From NCBI GenBank assembly GCA_018105865.1, contig CM030837.1, positions 12,892,725-12,956,724 of the forward strand: a DNA stretch of 64,000 nt, read 5' to 3'. Positions within the stretch are counted from its first letter, which is position 1, and each line of letters starts with the position of its first letter. A program made the translations under genes and the position numbers. This DNA is from Metaphire vulgaris (taxonomy: Eukaryota > Annelida > Clitellata > Crassiclitellata > Megascolecidae). This document shows positions 21,756 to 33,352 of the stretch, piece after piece. The notes below the pieces were generated by a model that was given only the letters and a program-made list of their open reading frames with translations, did not search any database and was not told the DNA's origin.

Positions 21756-22131
21756 TTGCATCTTGTTTGCGCGAAGGGGATACGAAGGCCGGAAGAAGAC
21801 CGATGGAGAATGAGTCGACCTTTATTTTCTCCTTCAAATAGTGGCTCTGGAGCTAAGCCAATGGTTGCTATGAGAAGTGAAATATACAGACAGCATCAGC
21901 ATACCATATGACCCACATAGGCTACACGCGTACAAATAAATCATCTGCACCATAATAGCTTATATTATCACTTGACTATGCCGTACATAGGTTTCTAACA
22001 TCGTCAAAATGTCACCATTAATAATCTTCTCATCGATAACAAAACTGCACATCAATGATTCGGAATACAGGTGTAGCTGAAATTCAGCCCTATTGGGATT
22101 TAAATGTATCATCCGTGTCCACGCCCAAATG
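21756..22131. other. no gene seen
   Basis: No supported feature. Confidence 0.5.
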
Positions 22132-22705
22132 TAGTGTTGGGGAGAATTTAAAATCAAATAATTTAAAATCACGATTTTAAATCATAAGACAAGATTTTTG
22201 ATTTTGATTTTAAATCACATGAAAATACGTGATTTTTATTTTTATTTCAAATCATAACTTTTGTGATGTGATGATTTTGTATGTCTCAAAATCATTTTCA
22301 AAATCATTTTCTGTCATACTTAATAAAACAACAGCTCTGGTTATGTGGTTTTTGTCAGTACTACTTAGTAAATTTACTTTTAGTCATGTCATTCTGGACC
22401 ATTTCCTCTAGGTAATTATCTAATCTAGTCTTACTTTCAGAAGTCGTCTATGCTCATGTCTAGTCCTATCATAATCTGTTGTTGAAGCACCTCGACAGTT
22501 ACCACATAATCAGAAAGCTGTTCATCAGATTCAACACTGCTATTCCATCTTCGGCAGCTGTTGAGTGCCTGTTTAGCATAGCAGCCTTAATTGAGATGCC
22601 AAGAAGGAACAGGCTATCTGATGTAATGTTCGAAAAGCTTACATTGATCAAACTGAATCAAGGCACCTACTGAATTTCAAAATTTGATATTAACCGCTGT
22701 CTACA

Positions 22706-22781
<76 letters not shown>

Positions 22782-23099
22782 AAGCAGCCTTAATGCTGCA
22801 TTACTGACTGGCTATGATTATTCCATTCCCATCAAACTGTCTGATAAGGATTTGCACTTACTGTGCATAAGGTGGCATTGTGCATTTTATTAGAACAACT
22901 TGTCATTATTCCTAGAGAATGGATGAGTAGTTAACCGATTACAAGTTAGCGTCGGGATGTGATTTTAAATTATCTGTGATGTGATTTTGATTTGAAATCA
23001 TTTGAAGTGCCAACAAGTTTTTGATTTTGATTTTAAAATCATTATTTTGCTGGTGATTTTGATTTTAAATCCTTTTATGCATGATTTTACCCAACACTG
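22132..23099 (+). mobile_element. hAT derivative with transposase C-terminal exon, copy 2
   Basis: Ends TAGTGTTGGGGAGAATTT and inward CAGTGTTGGGTAAAATC; perfect 8-bp duplication cccaaatg (22124-22131, 23100-23107). Highly similar to 17309-18242 but with a TA microsatellite (22707-22779) grown in the right half. The frame 22479-22673 codes for the same last 64 residues as copy 1; upstream of it, TAC has become TAG (about 22461), so the exon is no longer open to its acceptor. Confidence 0.93.
22707..22779. repeat. (TA)n microsatellite
   Basis: TA run inside the hAT derivative, absent from the sister copy, so it expanded after the copies separated. Confidence 0.95.
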
Positions 23100-23224
23100 C
23101 CCAAATGTTTCTACGAATTAATATACCCAGTTTTTGTTTTAACCTTCCTAGCGTTAACCACGGCTCACGGTCGTGGGAGAATTCTGAAACTAATAGCGTT
23201 AACCACGAGTTGCGGTCGTGTATT

Positions 23225-23831
23225 GTCTACGTCTCCAGTGGAGCAGGTGCAGCTGCAGGAGCAGGAGGTGACCACCCACTTAATTGTTTTGGTGACACGC
23301 CCAACCAAATGGAGCCGCGGTCTATGGCACACGAGTTATTCTTAGTGGACACTCTGAGCCAATTATTGGCATTCCAATATCCAATGCAATTCGCCCAAAG
23401 GAGCGAACCATTGTTCTCCGCTGAATAGTGTGACATATGGGACGGTCCTTCGGAAGCAATGTAAGAATGCACGGAACGCTTTTTGCATGGAAAAGTGCCA
23501 GAGAATGTAACCTCAAGGAGGTTAACGGTAGGCGATTAAAACATTGCTGAAAATCGTTTAGAAAAATCTTACTCACCGATCTCACGGCGTTTAGAGATGA
23601 CAAATTTGTCGTCGTCACAGCCCTGTTGCCCTTTCGTCAACTTCGTCTTTTGCCAAGCTTCAGTTCGACCAGTTGACGTTCTGTGCAGTCTTTGAATTTA
23701 TGCATGCCGTTCGAGCACGTGACTTTAGCCAGGACCTTATTCGATGACTGTGCACGCAGTGTCCGCCCATAGGTGGCCCTGGTCGGCCACGTGCTAAGTG
23801 ATCGGTGATTGGTCAATGATGACGAATGCAA
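23225..23831 (-). CDS. unrecognised possible two- or three-exon gene (weak)
   Basis: The minus-strand frame 23500-23227 reads TFSGTFPCKKRSVHSYIA, then ANCIGYWNANNWLRVS and CAIDRGSIWLGVSPKQL, a protein-like composition with regular Cys and Trp, ending in a Pro/Ala-rich stop. A strong donor GGTGAGTAAG (about 23572) and an acceptor-like CCTTGAG just before the frame could join it to an upstream piece. Two short frames upstream (to 23831) do not connect cleanly. I recognise no family; it may be a chance frame. Confidence 0.2.
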
Positions 23832-24967
23832 AAGTCGTATCCAGGGATGCTAGTCCTTGGCCTTGACCATGGCCTTAAGGACAAGTTACAAGTAGAGTCA
23901 GACCGAAGCTGCAATTTACAGTTTCGGCCGAAACCAAAACTGGGGCCGAAACTGCAGTCCTACGAAGCCGAAGCTAAGCCGAAACTGTCTGTAATAGATT
24001 CGGCCGAAGCCGAAGCTATTGACATGCAGTCCCAAAAGTTAGTGAAGAGCGACGTTTTATGTTGGAGCTGAAAAAATACACATATGATTAATGTAAAATA
24101 CAAGCAGAAGTTACTTTCTCACTTGTTAACTTACACTCTGCCTTACTGGATCAGACTCGATTTAGTAAAAAAAAAATCCAAATTGCATTTGTTTGCGACA
24201 TTTCTACTGTCGAGCATTACCTCTCACGACGACTGCAACTGAAATGTAATGCTATTGTTCAACATGGCTTACGACGGCTATTAGTTAAGCGAATGAGGTG
24301 CTCTATTCGGGGGGAGTCGCGAGCCCCTTGGTTCTATTGATTCAGACGCTGTTGTTCCTATAGGTCTAACATTTAAGCATAAGTCATACCTCCTTTCATA
24401 CATAAAACCGTCATCATTAGTTCGCAAAGCCGGTTGAGGCCGTTGCTACCACCCCCCACCGTTTTCGATCTTGTGCAGTTTCAAATGCTTATATAAGATG
24501 TTAATCCGCAGTCACGAGATCTTTGCTTAAGACCGTTGAAACTAAACGATTCAAAGCATTGTAATCGAGATCGAAATTGATGAATGAGGGTTATTATAGT
24601 CACTTGCTTTGAACCATCCGCTGTAAACCCACCCCTTAATCTCCTTATTGCCTCCAATAACATTTATGATCTATGCGAACTCGCAAAGCAATTGCTATAA
24701 TGGCTCTATTGTTCCTTATTTGTTAGGCTACTTAGTCTTCCAACCTTTGAGGCAGAATTCTAGAGAGTATACGTACACATCATACTAAAGATTCAACAGC
24801 ATCCTCTTCTTTTTGAACGGAAGATTACTTCCAGGACTTAATCTGCTAATCCTTTAGACAAACGATGTATAGCGTGATTTAAAGTGGCTTAGGATGTATT
24901 ACTGTCTGTGTCGAAAGCCAGTAAGGGGCGCTAACGGGACTTGAACCATTGAACCCGGCTCCGTCGA
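23832..24967. other. no gene; GCCGAAAC-rich stretch and a foldback-family arm
   Basis: Around 23900-24020 CCGAAAC/CCGAAGC words are repeated, similar in style to low-complexity hAT ends. At about 24874 lies one arm of the GTGATTTAAAGTGG family. At about 24935, GGTTCAAGTCCCG on the minus strand resembles a tRNA-gene B box, but no tRNA can be folded around it. Confidence 0.4.
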
Positions 24968-25250
24968 AGAGGTTTTGCAACTGTCAGATACAGAAAGACG
25001 GTTCGTTAACATGTGCAAAAGAAGGAAGCTGCAATATTTCGGGCACGTACAGTACAGCGGAACAGCTACTCTAGATCAACTCTTGAAAGGACAATACAGC
25101 AAGGAATGATGCCGGGAACAAGAAGAAAAAGACGACCAAGGAGACGATTGGCGGATGACGTGGAAGAATGGACAGGTCTGCAAATGTCAGCAGAAGTCGA
25201 GAAGACACAGGATCGATATTGCTGGAGAAAAGAATTCATGGTGTCACCTC

Positions 25251-26386
25251 GGTGTAGCATAGTATGCGCCCCAGTAGTTTGCGCACCTGGGAGTTTGCGC
25301 ACCCGTAATTTGCGGACCGGTAGTTTGCGCACCGGTAGTATGCGCACCCGTAGTATGCGCACCATGTTAAGTTTAAACGTTTAATAACGGTTAATAACAA
25401 TGCGTTGCATTCATTTATAGCCTGACCACTCCACAGTCCAATTCATTGTGATTTATGATGGCTACAGCTAATCTAAACAACAGTACATTAGAGCAGCGGT
25501 GTAGCCTGTATCGACGGAAGGGGTTTTTTGGTTCTGCCTGCCTGCTTCAGAGCCTCTTTTATCTTGTTTGATATTGTACTGAACTGTACTGATGACTTTT
25601 ATTTGGCGTTTTATCACGCCAGAATATGTAGTATTGTTTCCAGTTTAAACTGCGTCTCAATGAAGTCTATCGACTTAGCCAAATACGGTAGATTTGGTCT
25701 CCCGCGTGGCATCCTTCCGGGAGGCGGAAGACTGGGGCTGAAATACGGGCCCTCCCCGTAACATACGGAAGATCTGGCAACCCTACTTTCAACGGTTAAA
25801 TCATTTATAGCTTGACCGCTGGACGCTGGCTTATTAGCAGTTGCCAAGTAACAAATAACAACTGGCCTTTTGTCTGTACCTACCCTTTATAAAGTCTGGA
25901 CTGTTATTATACACGGACTAAGCGCAATGGCGTCCGGTGAGGAAATTCGATTTTTTGAAACAACTAAGGGAAAGAAAGGCATTGCCTATGCCGGGTATGA
26001 GTATAGATTTGCGAAGTTTGTTGATGAAGGCGTTCATAAGTACTGGCGGTGCGTAAAAAAGCGTGGCAGCGTGAAGACAGCGGTAGATGACCCCTAATAT
26101 GGCGTACAAAAAGCAAACTAAAGGTCGTTCACCCGTCTATTTTGTCCTTCTTCACTCATACTGACAAGTCAAGACAGGCATCCAAATACCCTGACAAGCA
26201 AATAACGAAAAAAATTACTTAAAGATATATTTTTGCGTTATTAACCGTTATTAACCGTTGATACTTAACTTGGTGCGCATACTACGGGTGCGCATACTAC
26301 CGGCGCGCAAACTATACCGGTCCGCAAATTACTGGTGCGCAAACTCCCAGGTGCGCAAACTACTGGTGCGCATACTAATGTAGACC
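25251..26386. mobile_element. Mutator-like element with about 130-bp inverted ends
   Basis: Left arm 25251-25390 and right arm 26245-26386 are inverted copies built from tandem AGTTTGCGCACC/AGTATGCGCACC words and a GTTAATAACGG block. The flanks gtcacctc (25243-25250, 26387-26394) are identical over 8 bases, with a ninth base t/c; MULEs make 9-bp duplications. The interior carries a FLYWCH-type zinc-finger frame, a domain frequently linked with MULE transposases, and a copy of another MITE whose GATCTGGCAACCCTA end is at about 25785. No transposase core is present. Confidence 0.85.
25870..26097 (+). CDS. FLYWCH-type zinc-finger fragment in the MULE
   Basis: From Met at 25927 the frame reads MASGEEIRFFETTKGKKG, then GYEYRFAKFV, HKYWRCVKKRG and a stop. 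GY.Y....... KYWRC.....C is the FLYWCH pattern, here ending before the final Cys/His pair. It probably is the first exon of a MULE transposase whose rest was lost, or a spliced exon whose partner is gone. Confidence 0.65.
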   Translation: MSVPTLYKVWTVIIHGLSAMASGEEIRFFETTKGKKGIAYAGYEYRFAKFVDEGVHKYWRCVKKRGSVKTAVDDP

Positions 26387-26450
26387 GTCACCTCATCTTA
26401 AGTTCATTTAGGACCAAGGAGAAGCTGATGTGTGTAACTGTGTATAGTGT

Positions 26451-27255
26451 ATACGCTATGTAACATACGTTATAGCATGAAAAATTATTAATTGTGTCGC
26501 CAAATCTGACTATAACGGGAACGCTATCCTGGGATTCCGGTGTATTTGCATTTTTTCATAGCAAAAAAACACCCGTGTCAACATCCATAGGGACACGACC
26601 TTCGCAAAAATACTCGTGTTGGGATACGAGGACACCGGTCGTGTAGATGGATGTCTGACGACGACGTTGATGTTGACAATGATGACGACTGTGATGATAA
26701 TGATTGATGCGTCGCCTCTAGAATGGCCTTCTTCGTGTCGCTTGGACGGGCCTCGCCGAAACTGTGTTGGTGATGATTAACGCTCGAGACAGCGAGTTTC
26801 ACGGGGCAATGACACTAAATAACAACGAACGTGAACACTGTATGCATCACCAGACGAAGATGCGTCAAAAACAGGTGCCCGACTGCTACGGTCGACTGAG
26901 TTTACATCTACCTAGACGCTGTTTACTGCTGAGACCTGTATGAGTGACGATACTTCCTATCAGATCAGACGATAAAAATATTCCGACGAGTTGTTTACAC
27001 GGCAAGTTCTTTACAAGGTTCTCTCTGTCTGTCAGGGGGGAGCTAGGGTGTTCGGCACCCGGGGACAAAACATACTGATGGCGCCACCTCAGCATGACCA
27101 ACTGACGAAAATCTTAAGAAGAAAAAAGCGCCGCTTTGCCCATTTTGGCGCCCCTTTATTCAATTCCGCTGAATACCCTGACAAGGAAAAGGCGAAGCTC
27201 CCTACCTCAAACCAGTTTTGGCGCCCCTACCTCGGTTCCCGGAGACATCTGTACC
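26451..27255. other. no gene; one possible G-rich MITE
   Basis: CAGGGGGGAGCTAGGG at 27033 and GGCGCCCC repeats up to about 27245 look like a low-complexity element, but I found no matching terminus or duplication. The rest has no supported feature. Confidence 0.4.
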
Positions 27256-27548
27256 CAGGGGTTAAATTGAGCCGGATCTTACCGGATCTCCGATCCGGGA
27301 CGTCTGGCAAGAGATCCGGCACAGCAGGCATGAGATCCAGCACGTCTGGCATGAGATCCGGAACGTACTTTTTATTCGTTGTGATCTTTTATTGTTTACT
27401 TTTGTATTTTGCATGCACGGGAAAAAAGAAAACGTGAACTGTACTCTAAATGTTCATTTAAAATGAATAAAATAGTTGTGAAGAAATTTTGTGGCTGGGG
27501 AAAAATAAGGAGATCCGCGGCACCTCTGAAAAAGTAATTTAACCACTG
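27256..27548. mobile_element. hAT-type MITE (CAGKGGTTAAATT family)
   Basis: Ends CAGGGGTTAAATT and inward CAGTGGTTAAATT; perfect 8-bp duplication tctgtacc (27248-27255, 27549-27556). Interior repeats GAGATCCGGCA several times. A right-half copy lies at about 28205-28300. Confidence 0.92.
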
Positions 27549-28200
27549 TCTGTACCCCTCCGCTCTCTTGATCCGCCTCTGCTATCTGTTCATTGTCTGT
27601 CTGTCTCTTTCTTTTTTTTCTCTCTCTCTCTCTCTCTCTCGATTGTAGAGGCGAACGGCAAATGAAAAAGGAAGCACAGTTCTTCATCGTCGCAGTGACT
27701 TATTCACAATGTCAGTTTAACAAAGCACACCGAACCTATAAGTTTTTGTGCTGATCACGAAAAACACCATAAAACGATCTCTAGATGACGTTTGATATCG
27801 ATGGGTCAAACACCTGAAAAATGTTTCTATGTCCTGTAAATAGATCGGGTAAAAGTAGACCAACTGTATATGAGCCAGCAAAACTTCATTATCTCCTAGC
27901 AAAAGCAACAATAATTAATTATTAGTTTTAAATGGTACAAAATAGTCACTGAAATGGGTTTGCGTTGCTTATTGTCCGTACAGTCGTGTCATTTATCTAG
28001 GAACTATAATTAAGCCGATAGTTCTGCTTCATCACTGGCATAGCCTACAGTTGTTTGAACAGTTCATGAACATCGCTAAATTTTGTAATCAAAATGACTA
28101 ATGTGCAGTAAAGGACACATTAAAGTGCATAGTTCTTCGAGAGAAGAGAGGGATTGGGGAAAATGATGTGATATTATGAATAAAAAAGTTGATAAAAAAA
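27549..28200. other. no gene; (CT)n run at 27608-27640
   Basis: Pyrimidine run, otherwise AT-rich without supported feature. Confidence 0.5.
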
Positions 28201-28204
28201 ATTA

Positions 28205-28300
28205 ATGAATAAAAGAGTTGTGAAGAAATTTTGTGGCTGGAGGAAAAATAAGGAGATCCGGCACCTCTGAAAAAGTAATTTAACCACTGTCTGTGTACCC
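28205..28300. mobile_element. right half of the CAGKGGTTAAATT MITE
   Basis: Closely matches 27463-27548, including GAGATCCGGCACCTC and the terminus TAATTTAACCACTG; the left half is missing. Confidence 0.75.
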
Positions 28301-28550
28301 CTGAAGGGGTTCATGATCCCTCCAGTAACCATTTCTTATTTCTTTCTCAACCTTCTGATTAGTTACAATGCTATTATTAGATAAGTCCATAGGCTTATGT
28401 ACATGTTATTTTGTTCATATTTTATGTAAGTTGTGAAGAAATTATGGAGAAAGAAATAAAGATGTCATGTCAAAAGATGTCATGTCAAATATACACGCAC
28501 ACAAAGTTAGAACGCTAAAGGCCTATAAGCTACATCTTAAATAATAATTA

Positions 28551-29230
28551 TCTATGCAAGGCAAGTTTGTTTGGAAAGTTTGTCAGTCACGATACACGGC
28601 AGATGTTGGAGGACGTAGTTGCCATTGACAACCAAACTTTATAATCGACGGAGCGTTTAACGAAGCCTCTTCATTGCAGCTTGACGAATCGTCCTGATTG
28701 AATGCAAGTTGTACGACATCACTGGGGGCGCAGTAACCCGTGTGGCGCCGTAGGCCCTACTGGAGACGCAGTCCCCTACTGGGGACGCAGTCCCCCGTAT
28801 TGGGCCATAGCCTGTAGACCATACTAGAAGGGGGCGCAGCCTCCCGTCGTAAACCATGCCTCAACCGACGTGGGGACCGTAGGCCCTACTGGGGCGCAAC
28901 CTCCCGTCGGGTCCGTAAGCCCAAAAGGAGCCGTATGCCCAAAAGGGGCCGTAGACACTGGAGGGTGCATTCCCCGTGGGATAACAAATCCCAATGGAAT
29001 CTTTGGCCCAAACCGTAGTCGTAGGCTCCGTTATGGTGTTCAGCCCCTGTGATGGGGATGGGGCAAGACCACCCAGTGAGCACATGGGAAAAATTTAAAT
29101 GATAATCTACGCATTCACTTTACATTTTCAGATTTAAAAATTGTTATATGTAATAATACGAACTTTTGCAAAAAAATCGTGGACGGAGATAGCCACTCTC
29201 CCCCGTCATTTTTGACGGGTTAACAGCTAG
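28551..29230 (+). mobile_element. non-autonomous Helitron, 680 bp
   Basis: Begins A|TCTATGCAAGG and ends with a 7-bp-stem hairpin (CCCGTCA/TGACGGG, 29202-29219), eleven bases, then CTAG|T. A 5' TC, a 3' hairpin and CTAG inserted between A and T, with no target duplication, define Helitrons. The same hairpin and spacing close the Helitron at 45473. The 5' 130 bases match 48640-48770 on the other strand. Interior (28720-29060) is a degenerate tandem of GGGGCGCAGCCTCCCGT and CCGTAGGCCCTACTGG words. Confidence 0.8.
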
Positions 29231-30198
29231 TAATAATAATTAATTATATAGATTTGAGCGCCCAGCCATGCATTAATTAAAAATGACGTCTTGTTGATTA
29301 TGAAATTTGATGTTGCTTACAGCAACTCGTCGTCCAATGAGAACGCGGTTACCGAGCAGACAAACACTGGAAATTGTAGAGACTGTAGAGCCTGTGTAAA
29401 GTTTGTGCTTAGTTTATTAGTTTATTATTAGTTTGATTTTATTTGGTTTTTGTTCAGTTGATTTGTGTTATTCCTTGTTTGTGTGCTATTTTTTGATGCT
29501 GTGCTTGTCACGAATAAAGATTATTATAATGTCAAAGACGAGAAGAATTTGACGTCTTGTCGTAACGTTGATGTTTATATTTTAGACAGAGTATTTTTGC
29601 AAATATTTTCTTCTAAAATTCATTATCTAGATCACACGTAAGCAGTCCCTTTGGCAGGTTATTCTTCTATTAAATCTTATACCACTACCTGCACAAATTG
29701 TAGTGTCAGGTGAATGCTTTTGACACAAGCCTTTGAAAAGATCATGGGCTTGAAGCTTGCTCAATCACAACTTAAGTAGCCGGAGGTTAAAATCCTGTCT
29801 AGAGGAGCACATGACATATAAAATGCCCCGGTACATCGCCTGGTGGTATTCTCTTGTCAGACCCCAGACACACATAAATGTGTCGGTGTGTTCTCTGTAC
29901 GCGTGTCTTAACATAATCTGGGTGCAATTTTAATGTAACTGACCTCTCAAACAACTGATTCGTCCTTTTCTGCACAAATGTTAATATTCTCCAAACAAAT
30001 TCAGAAGTTTTCCAATTAGGCTAACAGCACGGGTTAAAATTTACTCTTTATTTAACGATTGGGATTCTATTCTCGTCTGCGGCTAGGACTATAACGAACT
30101 TGGCATCGAACAGAACAGTCGGGGGCAAACTTGTCAACCCTTTCTAGTAATAAAAGTCTAATCAACAGTTGGGGTAAAATTGCGGTAGGCTCTAAATT

Positions 30199-30200
<2 letters not shown>
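29231..30200. other. no gene seen
   Basis: AT-rich. An AATAAA at about 29512 is not preceded by a coding frame. Confidence 0.5.
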
Positions 30201-30233
<33 letters not shown>

Positions 30234-30300
30234 TGATTTTAAGTGGTTTAGGAGGCTAAGTAAGCCTGTGTGAAAACCACTGATGTAACCATCTGCATTC
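30201..30300. repeat. (AAT)n and foldback-family arm
   Basis: AAT run to 30232, then GTGATTTTAAGTGGTTTAGG and CCTGTGTGAAAACCACT, as at 7123. Confidence 0.75.
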
Positions 30301-30800
30301 AATAACCTAGTTTATCTAGATAGCCTTTGAATCCGTTCACTGTTTTTCAACTGTGACTCTCCCACCTGGTCCAAACTGTTCCATTTGTCCACAACCCTTG
30401 CACTAAAAAAGTTTTTCTTTCTTGGACCAACCCTCTGCTTAAACATTTTGCACTTGTGGCCTCTTGTGCTGCTATAGTGTGCCAATGTAAAGAATCGATC
30501 ATATGGCACATCTACTTTCCCAGTCATTATTTTGTATGTTTCTATCAAATCTCCTCTTTCTCTTCTCCTTTCTAATGTTGTCAGTCCACAATATTGAAGT
30601 CTTTTTCGTAGCTTAAATTATGGCACCCATTGACTATCTTTCGTTGCTCGTCTTTGCACTTTTCTAAAAGTTCTATATCTTTTTCAAGAATGGATTGATC
30701 AAGCCTGAACACAGTATTCCAGATGAGGCCTTACTAATGACTTATAAAGTTTAATGATTATCTCTTTGTCACGACTCACAATTGGTAAATGTGGTAAAAT
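30300..30800 (-). pseudogene. LINE C-terminal remnant
   Basis: Minus strand: [20 protein letters not shown], then (with frame changes) KRLQYCGLTTLERRRERGDL, IETYKIMTGKVD, KNFFSARVVDKWNSL. This [12 protein letters not shown] / L..LE.RR.RGDL / YKI..G / FF..R....WN order is typical of LINE C-termini. Confidence 0.8.
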
Positions 30801-30816
30801 TTGAGCTTAACTTGCA

Positions 30817-31000
30817 GTGTTGGGTACGATTTGAAATCAAATGATTTGAAATCGTGATTTGAAATGAGGAAAAACGTCAAATTTTTGATTTATGATTTTG
30901 ATTTGAAATCATTTCGTAAATGTTGATTTTGATTTAAAATCAAATTCAGTGCGATTTTGATGATTTCAATACATATTGAAATCAAAATCATTTTTATCTG
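30817..31000. mobile_element. left end of the CAGTGTTGG hAT family, third copy
   Basis: CAGTGTTGGGTACGATTTG followed by many GATTTGAAATC words, as in the copies at 17.3 and 22.1 kb. The transposase exon and the right terminus are missing. Confidence 0.65.
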
Positions 31001-31842
31001 TAACATATTATTCATAACAGTACAAAGATGTTTGCCTCACAGCGGTCAGCGGTCATGCATGCTTATACCTTATGAATGTGTATCATTGATTCATTGGTGT
31101 TGATGTATTTATTTACTTACTTGTTCTTACTCCCAGTATCTGGCAGACTTGGCAGTATGGCTTGCCCGGTTTTTAGAAATACCTTAGCGGTTACAGTTCT
31201 GAGATGGCCGATGAATCTGACATTAGCACTCCACTTATTCTGGAGTGGGGGGGGTCTTTGTACGTAATTTGTACCGACCATAGTCCGAATATGCCGTCGT
31301 GTCGTCAAGTAGCCATTTTGAAAATCAGATTTAAATTGAAATTTGTAACTTATTAGAGCCTAATTAGTAAAGGTCTATCAAGAATATCTCTACTTCTGAA
31401 TTCTGAACTTGTAAATCGTATATTTGTGACAGTTTGTTGACCGCATAAATTTGCGAACGGCGCATTAGGCGGTGCGCTAGAGCCAGGTATTTCGTTATAC
31501 TGCAACGCACTAAGTTGACGCTGCCCTAGGGCTTGTTTGGCAGCGCTGAGTATAGCTTTACGAGCGCTGTTTCTTTGTACGATGACACAAGTGTTTCACA
31601 GAAATCTACTGTACTTCGTAACGCAATGGCGCCTCAGAGTCTGTCTCTACAAACAGCAAAGATCTCGCGATCTCACTCGATGCACATTCCATTAGATTCT
31701 GGTGAATGTTGTTGCACATAAGATCTGTTGTTCGCGAGAAACGCAACAATACAATAGAAGACCGGTTATAAGGTAGGCGTCTGGGTCGATGACCTCTGGC
31801 AAACACAGGCTTTTAAGTACACGGCGATGAGGCGACCCCGAC
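31001..31842. other. no gene seen
   Basis: No supported feature. Confidence 0.45.
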
Positions 31843-31986
31843 CAGAGCCGAACTGTATAGTTCGGCTCTGCCCCGACTCGCGGAGTCGCGGTCTCGTCGC
31901 GCGGCCTGTAGTCTGGCGGCTTCCTTCGCCCGCTCGATTTTCCCGATCGCCTACCGCCGCCAGCCAGAGCCGAACTATACCCCAGG
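31843..31986. repeat. cluster of CAGAGCCGAACT inverted repeats
   Basis: CAGAGCCGAACTGTATAGTT followed by CGGCTCTG makes a perfect 12-bp-arm hairpin (31843-31871); another CAGAGCCGAACTATAC is at 31971-31986 and the complement ACAGTTCGGCTCTG is at 32313. The segment between is GC-rich. It may be a small element nested in an older copy of itself. Confidence 0.6.
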
Positions 31987-32148
31987 CCACCGCGCTCGCC
32001 CAGTAGGAGGGGGAATCCCGTCTATTCAGTTCAATGTAAATAGCAGTGACTTAACGGTTATTTTAGCAAAAATTATACTTAAATGATGATAAAACACATA
32101 AATACAGGAACTAGTTGGCGGAGCATATCGAGCGCGGTGGCCTGGGAC

Positions 32149-32303
32149 CAGGGTGCGATTTGTGACCTGGAACAGTGGGGGGATATGTCGAGCTTGGAGG
32201 ATGTAGTTGTTGGAAACTGTATCAGTGGGGGATGCAGTGGTGGGGGATGTAGCAGTAGGGGGGATGCAGTTGCAGATTCTCCCCTCCCGCAAATTGCGCC
32301 CTG
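32149..32303. mobile_element. hAT-type MITE (CAGGGTGCGATTTGT family)
   Basis: Ends CAGGGTGCGATTTGTGACC and inward CAGGGCGCAATTTGCGGG; perfect 8-bp duplication cctgggac (32141-32148, 32304-32311). The same 8-mer happens to be the duplication of the unrelated element at 39776. Confidence 0.93.
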
Positions 32304-33352
32304 CCTGGGACTACAGTTCGGCTCTGCGCCAGCTCTGTCTGATCGACGGCGTTTCTTTCACTTACCATTTCACGACCAAACGAAGTGTCCGCGGCTGCCG
32401 AGCAGGCTGCATACTGACGATGACCGCTCCTTAACACAGGGTCCAGATTCCACTCGTCTGACGTCTCTCTGTCTGTCCTGGCTCCGGCCTCTTCCGAATG
32501 GCACTTTATAACTGGCTTCTCTTATCGCTGGCCATCGCTTGGTCTCGGCGCCTGAAGCAATTTTTATACGTGTTCATGGTCACAGACTTCCACTTTGTAC
32601 TACGCCTCTTCTTCCACGGTAACGGTATTCGTTTTTCCGCGACTACGTCTATCCTCTGTTGCGGCTTCTTAGCACGCTTGGTTTCTTCTGCTCTCACTCA
32701 TAGACAGGCAGCGGCGTCAATTTTTTTCTCAACGGTTTCCAAGCGCACTTAAATTCACGTTCTCTGATCGACCATCGGGCGTCTGTCTTCTTCAGCGGCT
32801 TGACTCACGTCGTTATCTTCCGAGCCTCTTCAGCAATTACAAGATGATTGCCGCTATCTTATAGACCGTCGGGTGTCTGTCTCCCTCAGTGGCTTCACTG
32901 CACGCCGATGTATGCACTGTGCAGTGCCCGAATGGACGGCGGTCCGTCTTTTTCAACGGCCTATCCAGAGACTGACTCCCCACGCCTTAAAGACAGGCGG
33001 GCTTCTGTCTCCTTCCTTGGCACAGAGCTGATCTTCTTGCCACTAATGTGACCGTAAGTTTGGCGTTTTTCATCACAGCCCAGATTCACTAACCGTGCGC
33101 TGAGACTCCGTCGACAACAGCGACTTTACAAAGACACAAATGTAGCTTCCTTTTTATTTGGTTTATTTATTTAGTAGCAAACCAAGCAAAACTCACAGCA
33201 TATAACTAACCAAAGGCAACAATGGCAATCAAAGACAACTTCGGACGAAGACGGTTGATAACGACGCCCCTCTGATCGCCAAAATAACTAACGCCTCAAA
33301 AGTGAAGCAGTCGACATCTCTTAATCCGTTTCTATGTGTAAAATACGCGCAC

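Larger units (their letters stand above)
24968..26450 (+). pseudogene. RTE-like LINE C-terminal fragment split by a Mutator-like element
   Basis: Left part 24968-25250 matches the better copy at 38.4-39.0 kb (blocks MCKRRKLQYF, RSTLERTIQQGMM, WADDVEEWTG there). The match resumes at 26387 with GTCACCTCATCTTAAG...CAAGGAGAAG. The 1136 bases between are a later insertion. Confidence 0.8.

Noticed and set aside
24915..24960. tRNA-like GGTTCAAGTCCCG on the minus strand
   Set aside because: No A box, anticodon arm or closing acceptor stem can be drawn; at most a SINE scrap.
27034..27250. G-rich MITE with CAGGGGGGAGCT terminus
   Set aside because: No matching second terminus or target duplication could be found.
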